From Balanoglossus misakiensis (taxonomy: Eukaryota > Hemichordata), in assembly GCA_040954595.2 (NCBI GenBank), contig CM082585.2, positions 4,030,001 through 4,094,000 of the forward strand: 64,000 bases of DNA, read 5' to 3'. The first letter of the stretch is position 1; each line of letters starts with the position of its first letter. Positions 33,901-46,520 of the stretch are shown piece by piece. Under the pieces are notes generated by a model. It saw nothing but the letters and a program-made list of their open reading frames with translations, was not told the DNA's origin and ran no database searches. A program made the position numbers and the translations under genes.

Positions 33901-34998
33901 CTGTTTCAGCCTGTGAAGGCACAAACTATTTATACTTAGTATCGGGTCAAACTATCTTCATTTCGTCACCAAACCATCCAAGCCAGTACAACAACAACGA
34001 CAACTGTCAGTGGGTAATTAGTTCTGTCTTCGACTGCATTATGCAGACTGCCTTCACGGCCTTCGATACGGAACGTTGTTACGACGAGGTGGCCATTGGA
34101 TCTGGCAGCGATCCTAATGATGCAGACTCAGCGTTTATAACAGCATCCGGTTCTGCCAAACCCGAGGACTGGCGGTCTCCGGGGTCTCCGATATGGGTCA
34201 AGTGGCATTCGGACGATGCAGTGACGAAAACCGGGTGGAAGCTTGCAATTACTGCACATGATAGACGTAAGGACATTCTCCCAGGGTTGCTTGTAAAATT
34301 GTGGGGTGGGTGTAGACTCATAAAAGTCGTCCCATGCACTGAATGAAGGAGAATAACATCACATTGCGAGAGGCCCTCCGTCTCGCGTGTCGTGGATTTT
34401 AAATACTGATTTTGTATTAGATGAAACCATAATGTACTTCTACCATTATTTAATAAATTGTACTTCCTGACAGAGGGAATGATGACCACATGCACGCAAA
34501 CTTACACACGTCTAAAAACCCGTTTTTTCGAACATCTCGTTTACTCTACCCGCAATCAGATAGGCCCATATAATATGTATGTATGTAACTGTGTAAAGCA
34601 TGTGACAGAAATATGCGTTTCTGTGCATATATTTTACAATGACAGGATGCTCAGGCACGAAACACGTACACGTAGCGCAGGGTCAGTCCTTCTTTATGAC
34701 GTCAACAAACTACCCCAGCAACTACGAAAATGACGAAGACTGCGTCTGGTTGATCAGCACTGACATGGTCCACACTCTGCAGACTCACTTCACAGACTTC
34801 AACACAGAGAGTAATCACGACGAGATTGCAATTGGGTACGGCCACGATCTCGCTGACGCCACCTCGGAGGTGATCAGGGCATCTGGCACAGTCGCCCCGG
34901 GGGATTGGCAATCGCCAGGATTTCAGATGTGGGTCAAGTGGCACTCGGATAGATTGTTCACACGTAAAGGCTGGAGCCTGACCATGACTCAGACTTAA
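30977..34998 (+). CDS. Secreted protein with three tandem CUB domains, five exons
   Basis: Exons 30977-31018, 32431-32473, 33001-33357, 33910-34266 and 34646-34998 join in consistent phase (phase 1 introns between domains) with GT-AG sites, giving about 383 aa. Exon 1 is a hydrophobic signal peptide (MMNVVILILCLLCQ). Each of exons 3-5 encodes one CUB domain of about 118 residues: ECSGTNYLHV...DCVWVISTD...WVKWHADFS, ACEGTNYLYL...WVKWHSDDA and RCSGTKHVHV...WVKWHSDRL. CUB domains bind proteins or sugars, often calcium-dependently, outside the cell. Domains 1 and 3 have only the first Cys pair; domain 2 has a second pair (FDC and RCYDE). One exon per domain with equal 357-bp exons shows origin by exon duplication. 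There is no membrane segment or enzyme domain. The partner is unknown. Confidence 0.9.
33428..33725. mobile_element. TIR-bearing dispersed repeat in the CUB gene intron
   Basis: AAATATGTGCTGTTCCGATTAC at the left pairs with GTAATCAGAACAGCGCATATTT at the right, allowing mismatches, and GGGTAGG motifs follow each end. It matches 23338-23566 in inverted orientation. It sits between CUB exons 3 and 4. Confidence 0.65.
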
Positions 34999-35189
34999 GG
35001 TGAGTATTAAAATGCACTCATACACAAAAATGCTTGGCTAAGGTCTGTGCCAGGCTGTACCATATACATGTACCCACTCTTTTCACACACATCTCTGAAA
35101 GGTTTAGAAGCGGGCGATAAACGTGCGGTTCAAAGAGCTTGCAAGAACTGTAAAATGAGTAGTCGGCCGAATATATGGTTTCACCCTGA

Positions 35190-35690
35190 CAGATTAATAA
35201 TTTAATAATTATTTATTTTTATACAGCGATTTCCATCGATAAAAACATCAAACCGCTTTACAATAAAAAAACAAGCTCATAAAATAAAATATTTAAACCG
35301 TGAAAAATACACTGATAAAATGGCTTACTCGGCATTAATACTTTATAAAAAATGTTATTAAAAATAACAAAACTGTGACTAAGTCATGTACTTTTAAAAG
35401 GGTAAGTTTTGAGAGATGTCTTAAACGAAGCAACGGTTGATGACAATCGAATTTCTTCTGGTGGGACATTCCAAAGAGTTGGCGCTGCATTAACAAATGA
35501 ACAGCCACCAAAGTGTTTCTGTCCCGACTTCACTGGCTCCAAAATTGGTGTGAACGCTGAGCGTGTCAACCGTTTAGGTACATGGACTGTGATCAGATCA
35601 GACAGATAGGCAGGAGCTTGTTTGTGCAAAATTTTATAGACAAAAAGGAGAATTTTGAAATTGATTCTAGCATGGATAGGCAGCCATTAC
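35190..35690 (-). mobile_element. 3' fragment of an L2/CR1-like LINE
   Basis: The minus strand encodes KILLFVYKILHKQAPAYLSD, then VPKRLTRSAFTPILEP, FGGCSFVNAAPTLWNVPPEE and SFKTSLKTYPF, the C-terminal segment of L2/CR1-type LINE polyproteins. The 3' UTR has the GTAAAGCGGTTTGATG-like tail usual for this group. It is 5'-truncated and differs from the LINE at 15.7-17.5 kb. Confidence 0.8.
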
Positions 35691-35699
35691 TACAAACAG

Positions 35700-36190
35700 T
35701 TTATCGTTGTTTTTTCTGTTGTATCGGATATCATATTTAAAACATTAAAAGTCCAGCAAATGCTGACGACTGGAATGGTGTAGTCTTAATTTTCCATATT
35801 TCATGAGAATATAGTTATTAGTTTAACATACATTGTATATAAATTTATTTTATTATTTTATTTATCACCCTGTGGTAATATCTTCGCCTTGCATCATGCG
35901 AGTCATCTTGGGAAACTGTGGGACGCAAAAGATACATTGTTTCACGAAACAATGTCGCACACAGAAAATATATTTCTTGGCGTGTATCATCGACAAAGAT
36001 TATTTCAATTTCTGCTTTTATATATTTAAAAAATGACCTGTCCCTATTTCATTGGAGATTTGTATTAGCTGAGAAAGGCGGTACAGACTGGAGAAAGCGA
36101 CATCGAAATTATAACACATCACTTCCCGCGCTTCCCTTACGCTCATCTTCTGTAATTAGACTACAATGTTTGATTAAACCGGTTATCATG
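35700..36190. other. No feature recognised
   Basis: AT-rich sequence with no gene-like frame and no repeat found elsewhere in the window. Confidence 0.4.
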
Positions 36191-36340
36191 CTACCCTAGA
36201 CTCTCTCACATCCCCTCTCGCCGTCCATGCAGGCTTATGGTCTGATTGCATATGGGGCTTCTCCTTTGTTAAACGGTTGAGGGCGCATCAGTGAAGAGCC
36301 TTGTACGTGTGGCGAACCGTGGGCTGTGAGAGAGTCTAGT

Positions 36341-36827
36341 AGTCTGGTTCCCTGTCCCAATCCCACCGCTGGCGGGGAAAGGGTCAGGCACGGCCTATTG
36401 CAATCTGATTAAAATCAGTGTAGGGAACGGCGACGTGTTTTTTTATGCTGTAGTGTGAGGCGACAGCATAAAAAAAACCCAAGTCGCCGTTCCCTACATC
36501 TGATTTTAATCAGATTGGGCCTATTGTAAACATGGCTCTCATTGGTCAATAAATACGAGCATTAAGTTGTTAAGTTGATAAGTTGTTGTAAGATACTCAT
36601 TTCCCGTTCTCTCCTTCACCTCCATGAATGTTTATCATTCGATTTCCAACTTTACGACAAATGAAACAACATAAATTGTCTGTACGAATCTTGACTGGCG
36701 TACGGACATTGGAGGCATCCATCTTGTTTATGATCACGTGGTCTGTCCAGGTTTCTGGGCATGATATCGACCCCTTTCCCTTTAGCGTAGCGCAGCCAGC
36801 GGTGGGATTGGGGCAGGGGACCAGACT
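36341..36827. mobile_element. Composite inverted-repeat element
   Basis: AGTCTGGTTCCCTGTCCCAA and its continuation CCCACCGCTGG (36341-36372) pairs with CCAGCGGTGGGATTGGGGCA onward to CAGACT (36796-36827). It encloses the 117-bp hairpin below. Adjacent TAGACTCTCTCACA and TGTGAGAGAGTCTAG motifs add further inverted pairs on both sides. Confidence 0.7.
36392..36526. mobile_element. 117-bp hairpin MITE with 9-bp target duplication
   Basis: The element is 36401-36517, flanked by identical GGCCTATTG at 36392-36400 and 36518-36526. Its ends are perfect inverted repeats (CAATCTGATTAAAATCAG and complement), continuing GTAGGGAACGGCGAC with GTCGCCGTTCCCTAC, and TTTTTTATGCTGT with ACAGCATAAAAAA, so almost all of it is stem. 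A 9-bp duplication fits Mutator-like transposases acting in trans. Confidence 0.88.
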
Positions 36828-37357
36828 AAGAGTCTAGGATCATGCAGACCATGGATGTAGGAGACGTGCTAAACGGTTGAGGGCGCGTCAGTGAAGAGCC
36901 TTGTAAACGTGGCGAACCGTGGGCTGTGAGAGAGTCTAGCATCATGCAGACCAGGGATGTGGGAGACGACACAACCCTTAGACATCTTCACCGTAACGGC
37001 ACTTGAATGTTGGCTGGAGTTGGCTGCTTTCATCACACGTTTCGAAGTTAGAAGCACTGTTGTATGTAGGTGGAGGCATCTTAAGACTTCACCAAGAGTG
37101 CGTTTAATTGTCTTCATTGAAGCACTCTTAGGTGACCTGAGGGAAAGTTAGTCAGGTCGACACTACTGGCTCTCGTTGGTCAATAACACGAACACCGAAA
37201 GCTATTTCCAACATTACATCCTGGAAGTTTGTATTTGTTTGCCAAACAAAACACGATTTGGCGCACTAGAATGAGAACACTCGTCATTGAACTAATAATA
37301 CACTTCATGTCGTACTATGTTAAACCTGTGCGTGAACTGTGTCTTTCTATTAAATGT

Positions 37358-37549
37358 ATACACTGCGAGGAAAAATATGAATACTGTCCATACACATGTA
37401 AATTGAAGTCAAGTCCTCCCTGGGTGTCTGTAAGCCCAAAACCTGCCAAGGAAGGACCTCGCCCTCCTTTAGTTAAAAACTATAATAAACTCACGGAATA
37501 TCAAAATAACTTCAGGTGGGGCGAATTGGCTGAAACATTTTTTTTGTAG
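37358..37549 (+). other. Small Cys-containing open frame, kept in three copies
   Basis: The frame CEEKYEYCPYTCKLKSSPPW through FRWGELAETFFL is open here, at 43386-43577 (+) and at 49612-49803 (-). Differences among copies include several amino-acid changes and no frameshift. It could be an unrecognised exon or chance conservation after recent duplication. I do not recognise a family. Confidence 0.25.
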
Positions 37550-38661
37550 ATTTATAGACTAGAAAAGCTTCATGCGGCGTTGTCCTAAATAAGCCTTTGT
37601 ACGCGACTAAAAATTTATAGGTGACCCGTGTTTGGGGGAAATGATTGATGCACAGCCAAAATGGACACGCGTAGGACGTAAATGGTTTGCATACATTCTA
37701 ACGACGTATAGGCCCAGGTTTTATTCAATAGAGGTGAGTGTAGGCTTGTAAGCATGATACTTCCAGGACAAATTAAAGCACAAAATCGTGTGTATGTATT
37801 CTGAATCTTATTGCAAGAACTTCCTCAAAGCCAACATGGTGACATTGTTGATAATGTATCATTTCTGTACTTTATCGACACAATAATTCAAGTTGGTAGA
37901 AGTTGGCATATTCCCAATGAATGTAGATATATTCGGCTGAATATGTGAAATTATGCTTTCAATTGGAAACACGTTAAATTAAACACATTTAACGGAATTT
38001 GAAATAGGTTTTAGCCTATTCGCCAGTTTATCATCCAATAACTGAAAGCCTCAAGATGTAGATGTTACAAAATAGCCTTCCCATTGATTTCATTTCCCAA
38101 AAATGCTTTTCATGCTCAAGTAATCAATGTTCAAATACGGAATAAAAAAGATTGCTAGAATTTAAACCAAATTTTTTTTTACAAATACATGTACACAACA
38201 CACTCATAAAATGCTAAATAAAAACATGCTTTCTGTGCAACACACAAATCACTTTCATTCATGTCACACTTTTAGGATTTTGTTCAAAGTGGCGGGTTTA
38301 AGGTCACAAGGGGGCAGTGGAAAATGATTGATGTCAAAAATATGTACACGTGGGAAACAGATGGTTCACACACATACAAATGACAACACCTCGGATGTAT
38401 ATGCAAGAGGTGTGTATTAAAAATCAAGCTATTCTGTACCTGTACGTCTTGTAGTGTGCTGTCATGTTTCGTTGAAATTGGCCAAGTTTTCAAACATACA
38501 CAAAACCTAGGCTTATTTTATTCTCGACCTAAAATGTTGATGAATCCACAAAGAGTCAAGTGCAGGTGTGTGTACATTTATTTGCATTTCAAGACCTCCG
38601 GTACATATACAAGGGGTTATTTGAATTCTACAAAGATGTCACCAATAAAACGGTCTATTTA

Positions 38662-39396
38662 AGGTGGCATTGCATGAAAAGTTGTGATTTTTGCCAAATT
38701 TTACTTTTTTACATAAATCGGTAGGCCTAATACTGACCCACAACCTGACTAATACGTCTTGGCGGAAATGGTGCATAATCACCCCAAAATAGCACTTTTC
38801 TGAATGAGTTCACAGCTTAACAAATAGGTGTCAACAATGCAAATAGCCGATTTTCTCAGTTTGCATTTTCGCTGCTCTTGACAACTTCAGACGAAAATAG
38901 CTTCGCTCTGCGTTGGCCGAATTTGCTCAAATTTTGACAGGGAATTGTGTATGACCCATCCAACAAAACGCTAGTTTTGTTTGTCGATAAAGTGTCCCTG
39001 GCGGGAATAAACTCTGATTCAATACAACTCACCGTGAATTTGATCAAATTTTCTGAAAATCTAACTTTTAAACGCTGTTACTCCTCAATGGAAGCAGATA
39101 ACGCAAAACAAAATTAGCGTTTTTTTGCACGTGTACTCTAGTTTTGAATGACATATTAAGATGCATGATGCATGGTCAACTTTTTTACCTATTTTAAATT
39201 TCATGACATAATATCAAAAAATGGGTTTTTTCACCCAAAATCGCCACCATTTCCGGGGATCAATAATATTTGCAACTCAAACAAAAGTTCAAAATCTCAG
39301 CTTCCAGAATATATATGGTTTATGGGGGTTTTAACTTTTTCTTTGATGAGAAATAGGCCTCTGAAAAAGTCTCGACGGTTTCATGCAGTGCCACCT
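38662..39396. mobile_element. 735-bp non-autonomous DNA transposon (TA target)
   Basis: Inverted ends AGGTGGCATTGCATGAAA and TTTCATGCAGTGCCACCT are flanked by TA at 38660-38661 and 39397-39398. Copy 2 of the locus has the uninterrupted site TCTATTTAATATAC, so the insertion boundaries and TA duplication are certain to the base. TA targets fit Tc1/mariner-type elements. No coding capacity. Confidence 0.9.
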
Positions 39397-40005
39397 TAAT
39401 ATACAAATATTAGGCTATTAGCAAGAATATACAAGGTATCTCTTCATGCGATGAAAGCCCAACTTTGAAAAAAAATGCAAATAAGCAATTAGCGGTATCA
39501 CTCCGAATCACCGACCCTGTTTGATGAGGGATAGTAAGAGAAATTTATCTCAGGGAGAGTATACTGTCGACTTATTTATTTCGGTTTTGAATTATATTTG
39601 CACAAATACTTGACTACCAGAATGTAAAATGACTGTTCTGGTTAGTATCTGCCATTTTTACGATAAGAGAGTACAATCACGGGGGCATATTCAGTACATC
39701 TCTGGTTCTGTCTTACTGTTGGCAAAATACGGATTTTAGAGTCTATAGGTATTCAACTAAAATAAGGCAGTTATTGTTTCTGAACTCTGCATTCAGTATA
39801 CGTGTATCAGACAATTCCACACCCATTTCCAAATATATCACAACCACGAGTTACATGTCAATCATTCGCTAAAATAAAAAAAGATATCAAGAATAGAAAC
39901 CAATTAAAAGAGTGCACGTGGCGGTCATGCCAATCGAAAAAAGTTGATATGTGGCCATCGGAGGGGTGCAGAGTGTAGTCATTTGCTGCGAATCGAGAAG
40001 TCAAC

Positions 40006-41697
40006 ATGATGTGGTTATCTTTTGCTGTGTTGATAGCTGTAGTTCCCGTTGCATGTAAGTAAAACAAATCCTTAAACTGATTTCTGGCGTCATGTATTTA
40101 TTCTGTATGTAATTGAGAATACAATTGCGGATGTAAAATTTGAAATCAGATGGCATAATTATCTCAAACTTACTATTAGTATTGTCGTCAATATACGTGT
40201 TAAATCTTCGAAGAATGTTTTTTTCTCTTCAGCAAATTTGTCCTCGAGGCGCTTACTATATAGCAATATTTAGTATACTATTTTGTGGTAGGGTTCATAT
40301 CTCTGTCAATAGTTGCCGTAATATTTTGTCATTATTGTGATACGATGATTGTGTTTTTGTATTTTGCAAAGGGTCTTCACCATCGATTCAGTGTTCAGTT
40401 GTGGTGGGAACGGACCTAAGAGGCAACACTATTGACACAATCGAAAATGTGGAAACTGCCTTTGGCTGTTGTGCTGCCTGCAAAGAAAACCCACAATGCA
40501 TCGCGTACGCCTGGGGCACCACTACACTGAATTGTTACCTGCGAGACAGTATTGATGAAGTTGCTGATATTTCGTGGGCAGTGAGTGGAATCATGTCCTT
40601 GGGTAGGATGCGCTATATTTATGTTATAATGTTCTTTAGTTTAAAGATCCATTCGCCTTAATTTGTATTTTTGTTTTCTGTGTATATACAGTAGTTTTTT
40701 GTTCTACTGTATGAAGCATGATGACATGTCCAGTACCCAAGCTCTATGTGTATGGTCAGCATTGTTATTGTGCCACAAGGTTTATTGCAGATAATATTCA
40801 TTCAATTAAAATATTTAATTTTGTTTTCTGAATCAACGTGTCGACTACATATATATATATATATATATATATAGATTACATACTCGATGTACAAATCCCT
40901 ATTGTCATAATAATTGTATTTTTTTAATGAATTTCATACTTGTGATTGTGTCATCTCGCATTCGGACGATTCTTGTTGACTCCATTTTTCAAGCTTCTCA
41001 GCGTCTGGTCCTTAATGCCCAAAATGTGTAATATAATAGGTTTCAAATATGATATATCGATATCTTTGTCCGTAGATAACAATCATAACGCCAAATGTGT
41101 TGGTTTAACTGGCACCAGCTTGTATGCAGACAATCTGGACGTTGTAATAAAGGACAACTCAGACGAATGTTGCACCGAGTGCTTTGCAAACGCAGAATGT
41201 ACTGTGTGGACATACAGTCTGATTTCAAAGAAATGCTATCTGAGGCATGGTTTTGATACTATCAACAAAGTATATTGGGCTATTTCAGGAGTAGTTTCCA
41301 GAGGTAGGTATATGGATTTCTATACCATACTTAATCCGCCAGAAGGTGTCTCAGTAAATGTTGCACGTAATCGTTTTGAAAGTAGTCAAGAATGGAGGCT
41401 TCAGTGAAAAGTTCTGATCGGATGGCAAATTCAAAGATAAGTCAAGTACTGAGGAGCGAAATAATGAAAGAAGAAATAAACAACCGCTCATTGAAATTTT
41501 GGTTTTACACAATATAGAAAGGGTCAACATTCCTCAATTAGGAACATATAAAGTTTTCTCTCATTTGTATAGCAAATGGATGACTTTGGAAGTTTCGTGT
41601 GTTGCTTCAAAGTATTATTTCATTCCTCTTGTATTTATTAATCTTGATATCTGTCGACAGTGTATGTAATTGTTTCCCTTTTTTCATTTTAGTCTAA
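40006..41697 (+). CDS. Secreted protein with two PAN/apple-like domains, four exons
   Basis: Exons 40006-40054, 40372-40602, 41076-41303 and 41693-41697 join in phase 1 with GT-AG sites, giving about 171 aa. Exon 1 encodes a signal peptide (MMWLSFAVLIAVVPVA). Exons 2 and 3 each encode one Cys-rich domain with the same pattern: QCSVVVGTDL, FGCCAACKENPQCIAYAW, LNCYLRD; and KCVGLTGTSL, DECCTECFANAECTVWTY, KKCYLRH. The CC-x2-C-x5-C spacing and final CYLR fit the PAN/apple fold, which binds proteins or sugars outside the cell. The last exon adds one residue and the stop. A partial second locus and a displaced inverted first exon lie at 45.3-46.5 kb. Confidence 0.85.
40848..40875. repeat. (TA)n microsatellite
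   Basis: TA run in intron 2 of the PAN gene; shorter in copy 2 (about 45804-45816). Confidence 0.9.
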
Positions 41698-43213
41698 CCG
41701 TCCTGGAAATCTACACCAATGGATACATAACGTGGCTATATATACGCACTTGGAAATTGTCATTGTAGAACCAATCTTTCGTGCTCCTTTTTGAATTTAC
41801 TTGGCATGTACAACTTGGAAATAATCTCCAATTTTCTTTAGAAATAGAAATTAAACCTACATTTAAGCATCAATGACTTGTTTAGTGTCGAATGAAGTTG
41901 TAAATCTCAAATGTGAAGACAGATCGACAGGAAACACGAACAACAAACAACTGATAGACAGACATTAGCGTTTGTGTGTGTGTATGTGTGTGTCTGTGTG
42001 TGACACTCAATGAATTCCATACATTCTCATGTTCAAAATGAATTGATTTCTACACTTTAAAGGTGTTTTATGTATCTTTTTTCAAGTGGACATTCATACT
42101 AACGGTCGCCATCACGAGTATAAATATTGTACTGAAAATCTTCACATACGTATCTGTCAATCAGATGTGATTTGTTTACATTGCCATGACCATGGTCCCT
42201 CTAAGCACCTTGTTGCATAGATGGAGGCAAAGTTTTTCTTTCGACATTAGGCCTGTGTTTATTTTGCTTTAGCCCCCCCCCCCCCCGCCTCCCAACCCGA
42301 CCTAAGACGTGCGACAGGAAGTAGCCGCCCTCAGTGGTGTAGCGTGCGCCAAACACGTGATACCACCGGACACCCGTATCCTTCGGTAGAGGGCGTGAAA
42401 AAAAGTCACTTACCGGCCGCCATGTTGAACAGAAGTTTGCTGTGCAGATGGCGGAGGTTAGTCACTAAAATGAAAAACAAATGCCATCAGCAAGCTTTAG
42501 GACATGAAACCATAATTGACACTATGTATATTTATTTTAATTTTACACACCGGGAAATAAAAAAGTCAGAAAAAACAGGCCTAGTTTTGAGGAATGAGGA
42601 ACATGAACTTGTGAGAACATGACTTCATGAGTCAAAATGGCTGTCGCATAGGATGAAGATCGAAATCCTCACTTAAATCATAGACCCTGGAGACGACAAG
42701 GGGACGCACGAATGTGGCGAAGATCAAAGGCAATCTTCCTGTGGATAAACTCGGCTGGGATTACGGCTAATACTATGACAGTACTTCATGACCTCTGCGC
42801 GCGATCTGTGTCATACAGAAATTATTTTCATGAGTGATGCGGTGTATGCTGCCGCTGTTATTATTGCATATGTTTTTAATAATCTCAATTCACTCTATAT
42901 GTAAGTTTTGACATGTTTTATGTGGGGCTTGTAAATATCAATAAAAATCCAACCAAGTGTAAAATAGCACTTGCTTGCCAATAGTTTATTCAACAAATGG
43001 TCCGAAAAATGTAATTTTGAAAGGAACTTTTTTTCTTCATTCTCACAGTAATGAGAGGCAATACTGTGAATCACAAAATAATCTGCAGTACATATGCAGT
43101 TGTCCATTTCATGTGACTTCTTTGTCATTTCGCACATACGGATACCGAGTACCAAGTTTGTAACTCGATTTTGACAAAAAATTTAGGCAATCTTAAAAAT
43201 TGTCAGTGCCAAA
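41698..43213. other. Intergenic, no gene recognised
   Basis: It holds a GT microsatellite (about 41972-42002) and a C run near 42274. Open frames such as 42344-42622 do not resemble known proteins. Confidence 0.4.
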
Positions 43214-46200
43214 TGCTCCCCACCAGACGACCATTGGAAGACTTAGATACGGACGTATAATGGGATGACATGTTTAACTTGTGAATTGTGGGTATAGTTG
43301 TCCTCTTTTGATGTTCGCACAACACTATTGATCACATGTTCTAAGAACATGTATACATATTTTCGAAACGAGTACGTTGAAAAGCGTACACTACGAGGAA
43401 AAATATGAATACTGTCCATACACATGTAAATTGAAGTCAAGTCCTCCCTGGGTGTCTGTAAGCCCAAAACCTGCCAAGGAAGGACCTTGCCCTACTTCAG
43501 TTGAAAACTATAATAAACTCCTGGAATATCAAAATAACTTCAGGTGGGACGAATTAGCTGAAACATTTCTTTTGTAGATTTATAGACTAGAAAAGCTTCA
43601 TGCGGCGTTGTCCTAAATAAGCCTTTGTACGCGACTAAAAATTTATAGGTGACCCGTGTTTGGGGGAAATGATTGATGCACAGCCAAAATGAGTACGCGT
43701 TGAAGGTAAATGGTTTGCATACATTCTAACGACGTATAGGTGCAAGTTATATTCAAAGGAGGTTAGTGCAGTTTGGTAAGCATGACAGTTCCATGACAAA
43801 TTAAAGCACAAAATCTGTTTATGTATTCTGAATATTATTGCAAGAACTTCCTCAAAGCCAACATGATGACATTGTTGATAATGTATCATTTCTGTACTTT
43901 ATCGGCACAATAATTCAAGTTGGGAGAAGTTGGCACATTTCCTACAATGTAGATATATTCGGTTGAATATATGAAATTATGCTTTCAATTGAAAACATGT
44001 TAAATTAAAAACATTATAACGGAATATGAAATACTAGTAGGTTTTAACCTATTCGCCAGTTTATCATCCACTAACTGATAGCCTCAAAATGTAGATGTTA
44101 CAAAATAGCCTTCCCATTGATTTCATTTCGCAAAAGCTTTTCACGTAGACAATGTTCAAATACGGAATAAAAAAGGATTGCGAGAATTGAAACCAACATT
44201 TACAATACATGTACACAACACACTCATAAAATGCTAAATAAAAACATGCTTTCTGTGCAACACACAAATCACTTTCACTCATGTCACACTTTTAGGATTT
44301 TGTTCAAAGTGGCGGGTTTAAGGTCACAAGGGGGCAGTGGAAAATGATTGATGTCAAAAATATGTACACGTGGGAAACAGATGGTTCACACACATACAAA
44401 TGACAACACCTCGGATGTATATGCAAGAGGTGTGTATTAAAAATCAAGCTATTCTGTACCTGTACGTCTTGTAGTGTGCTGTCATGTTTCGTTGAAATTG
44501 GCCAAGTTTCCAAACATACACAAAACTAGGCTTATTTTATTCTCGACCTAAAATGTTGATGAATCCACAAAGAGTCAAGTGCAGGTGTGTGTACATTTAT
44601 TTGCATTTCAAGACCTCCGGTACATATACAAGGGGTTATTTGAATTCTGCAAAGATGTCACCAATAAAACGGTCTATTTAATATACAAACATTAGGCTAT
44701 TCGCAAGAATATACAAGGTATCTCTTCATGCGATGAAAGCCCAACTTTGAAAAATATGCAAATAAGCAATTAGCGGTATCACTGTGAATCACCGACCCAC
44801 TTTGATGAGGGATAGCAAGAGAAATTGATCTCAGGGATAGTATATTGTCGACTTATTTATTTCGGTTTTGAATTATATTTGCACAATTACTTGACTACCA
44901 GAATGTAAAGTGACTGTTCTGGTTAATATCTGCAATTTTTTATGATACAAGAGTACAAGCACGGGGGTTTAGAGTCTATAGGTATTCAACTAAAATAAGG
45001 CAATTAGGTGTTTCTGGCCAATGTATTCAGAATGTTTTCTGGCATCATGTATTTATTCATTATATAATTGAGAATACAATTGCGGATGTGAAATTTGAAA
45101 TCAGATGGCATAATTATCTCAAACTTGCTATTAGTATTGCCGTCAATATATGTGTTAAATCTTCGAAGAATGTTTTTTTCTCTTCAGCAAATTTGTCCTC
45201 GAGGCGCTTACTATATAGCAATATTTAGTATACTATTTTGTGGTAGGGTTCATATCTCTGTCAATAGTTGCCGTAATATTTTGTCAGAATTGTGATACGA
45301 TGATTGTGTTTTTGTATTTTGCAAAGGGTCTTCACCATCGATTCAGTGTTCAGTTGTGGTGGGAACGGACCTAAGAGGCAACACTATTGACACAATCGAA
45401 AATGTGGAAACTGCCTTTGGCTGTTGCGCTGCCTGCAAAGAAAACCCACAATGCATCGCGTACGCCTGGGGCACCACTACACTGAATTGTTACCTGCGAG
45501 ACAGTATTGATGAAGTTGCTGATATTTCGTGGGCAGTGAGTGGAATCATGTCCTTGGGTAGGATGCGCCATATTTATGTTATAATGTTCTTTAGTTTAAA
45601 GATCCATTCGCCTTAATTTGTATTTTTGTTTTCTGTGTATATACAGTAGTTTTTTGTTCTACTGTATGAAGCATGATGACATGTCCAGTACCCAAGCTCT
45701 ATGTGTATGGTCAGCATTGTTATTGTGCCACAAGGTTTATTGCAGGTAATATTCATTCAATTAAAATATTTAATTTTGTTTTATGAATCAACGTGTCGAC
45801 TACATATATATATATGGATTACATACTCGATATACAAATCCCTATTGTCATAATAATTGTATTTTTTTCATGAATTTCATAATTGTGATTTGTGTCATCT
45901 CGCATTCGGACGATTCTTGCCGACTCCATTCTTCACAATTGTCAGCGCCTGGTCCTTAATGCCAAAAATGTGTAATATAATTGGTTTAAAATATGAAATC
46001 TATATCTTTGTCCGTAGATAGCAATCATAACGCCAAATGTGTTGGTTTAACTGGCACCAGCTTGTATGCAGACAATCTGGACGTTGTGATAAAGGACAAC
46101 TCAGACGAATGTTGCACCGAGTGCTTTGCAAACGCAGAATGTACTGTGTGGACATACAGTCTGATTTCAAAGAAATGCTATCTGAGGCATGGTTTTGATA

Positions 46201-46220
46201 CTATCAACAAAGTATATTGG
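43214..46220 (+). repeat. Locus duplication, copy 2
   Basis: Direct copy of the 36.9-41.27 kb locus. It lacks the 735-bp transposon, a block of about 50 bp near 44965 and about 300 bp near 45020 that held the promoter and exon 1 of the PAN gene. It ends inside exon 3 at 46220, where inverted copy 3 begins after about 30 unmatched bases. Confidence 0.85.
45327..46220 (+). pseudogene. PAN-gene copy 2: exons 2 and 3 only, truncated
   Basis: Exon 2 (45327-45557) encodes the same domain as the intact gene, with both splice sites. Exon 3 (46018-46220) is preserved up to the KVYW residues, then runs into unrelated sequence and a stop. No signal-peptide exon precedes them, because that part of the locus was deleted. 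Exon 1 survives only on the other strand at 46520-46472. Confidence 0.85.
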
Positions 46221-46471
46221 ATCCGAATGTCAACTTGTTCAACCCAGTGATTCCTAAAATAGTATGCGCCGCGAGGCCGACAGAAGAAGGACGGGAAGGA
46301 AAAGAACAATTTTCGAAGATTTAACACGGATATTGACGACAATAAAAATTGCAACTTTGACATAATTAGGCCATCTGATTTCAAATTTTACATCCGAAAT
46401 TTCTCTCTCAATTATACACAGAATAAAAAAGTATCGTCAGAAAAAATAGTTGAAGGATTTGTTTTACTTAC

Positions 46472-46520
46472 ATGCAACGTCAATTACAGCTACTAACACA
46501 GCAAAGGATAACCACATCAT
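46472..46520 (-). pseudogene. PAN-gene exon 1 in the inverted copy
   Basis: On - it encodes MMWLSFAVLVAVIDVA with an intact donor (GTAAGT), and its upstream flank matches the promoter region of the intact gene. It points toward, and antisense to, the truncated exons of copy 2, so no matching exon 2 lies downstream in the right orientation. Confidence 0.8.

Larger units (their letters stand above)
36860..41270 (+). repeat. Locus duplication, copy 1 (holds the intact PAN gene)
   Basis: This segment matches 43214-46220 in the same orientation and 46253-50434 in reverse. Compared with the other copies it carries a 735-bp insertion (38662-39396) and lacks about 170 bp that lies before the CEEKYEYCPYTCK segment in copies 2 and 3. 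Confidence 0.85.

Noticed and set aside
38284-38493. A 69-codon minus-strand ORF repeated at 44304-44513
   Set aside because: Near identity is explained by the recent segmental duplication; no domain or splice support.
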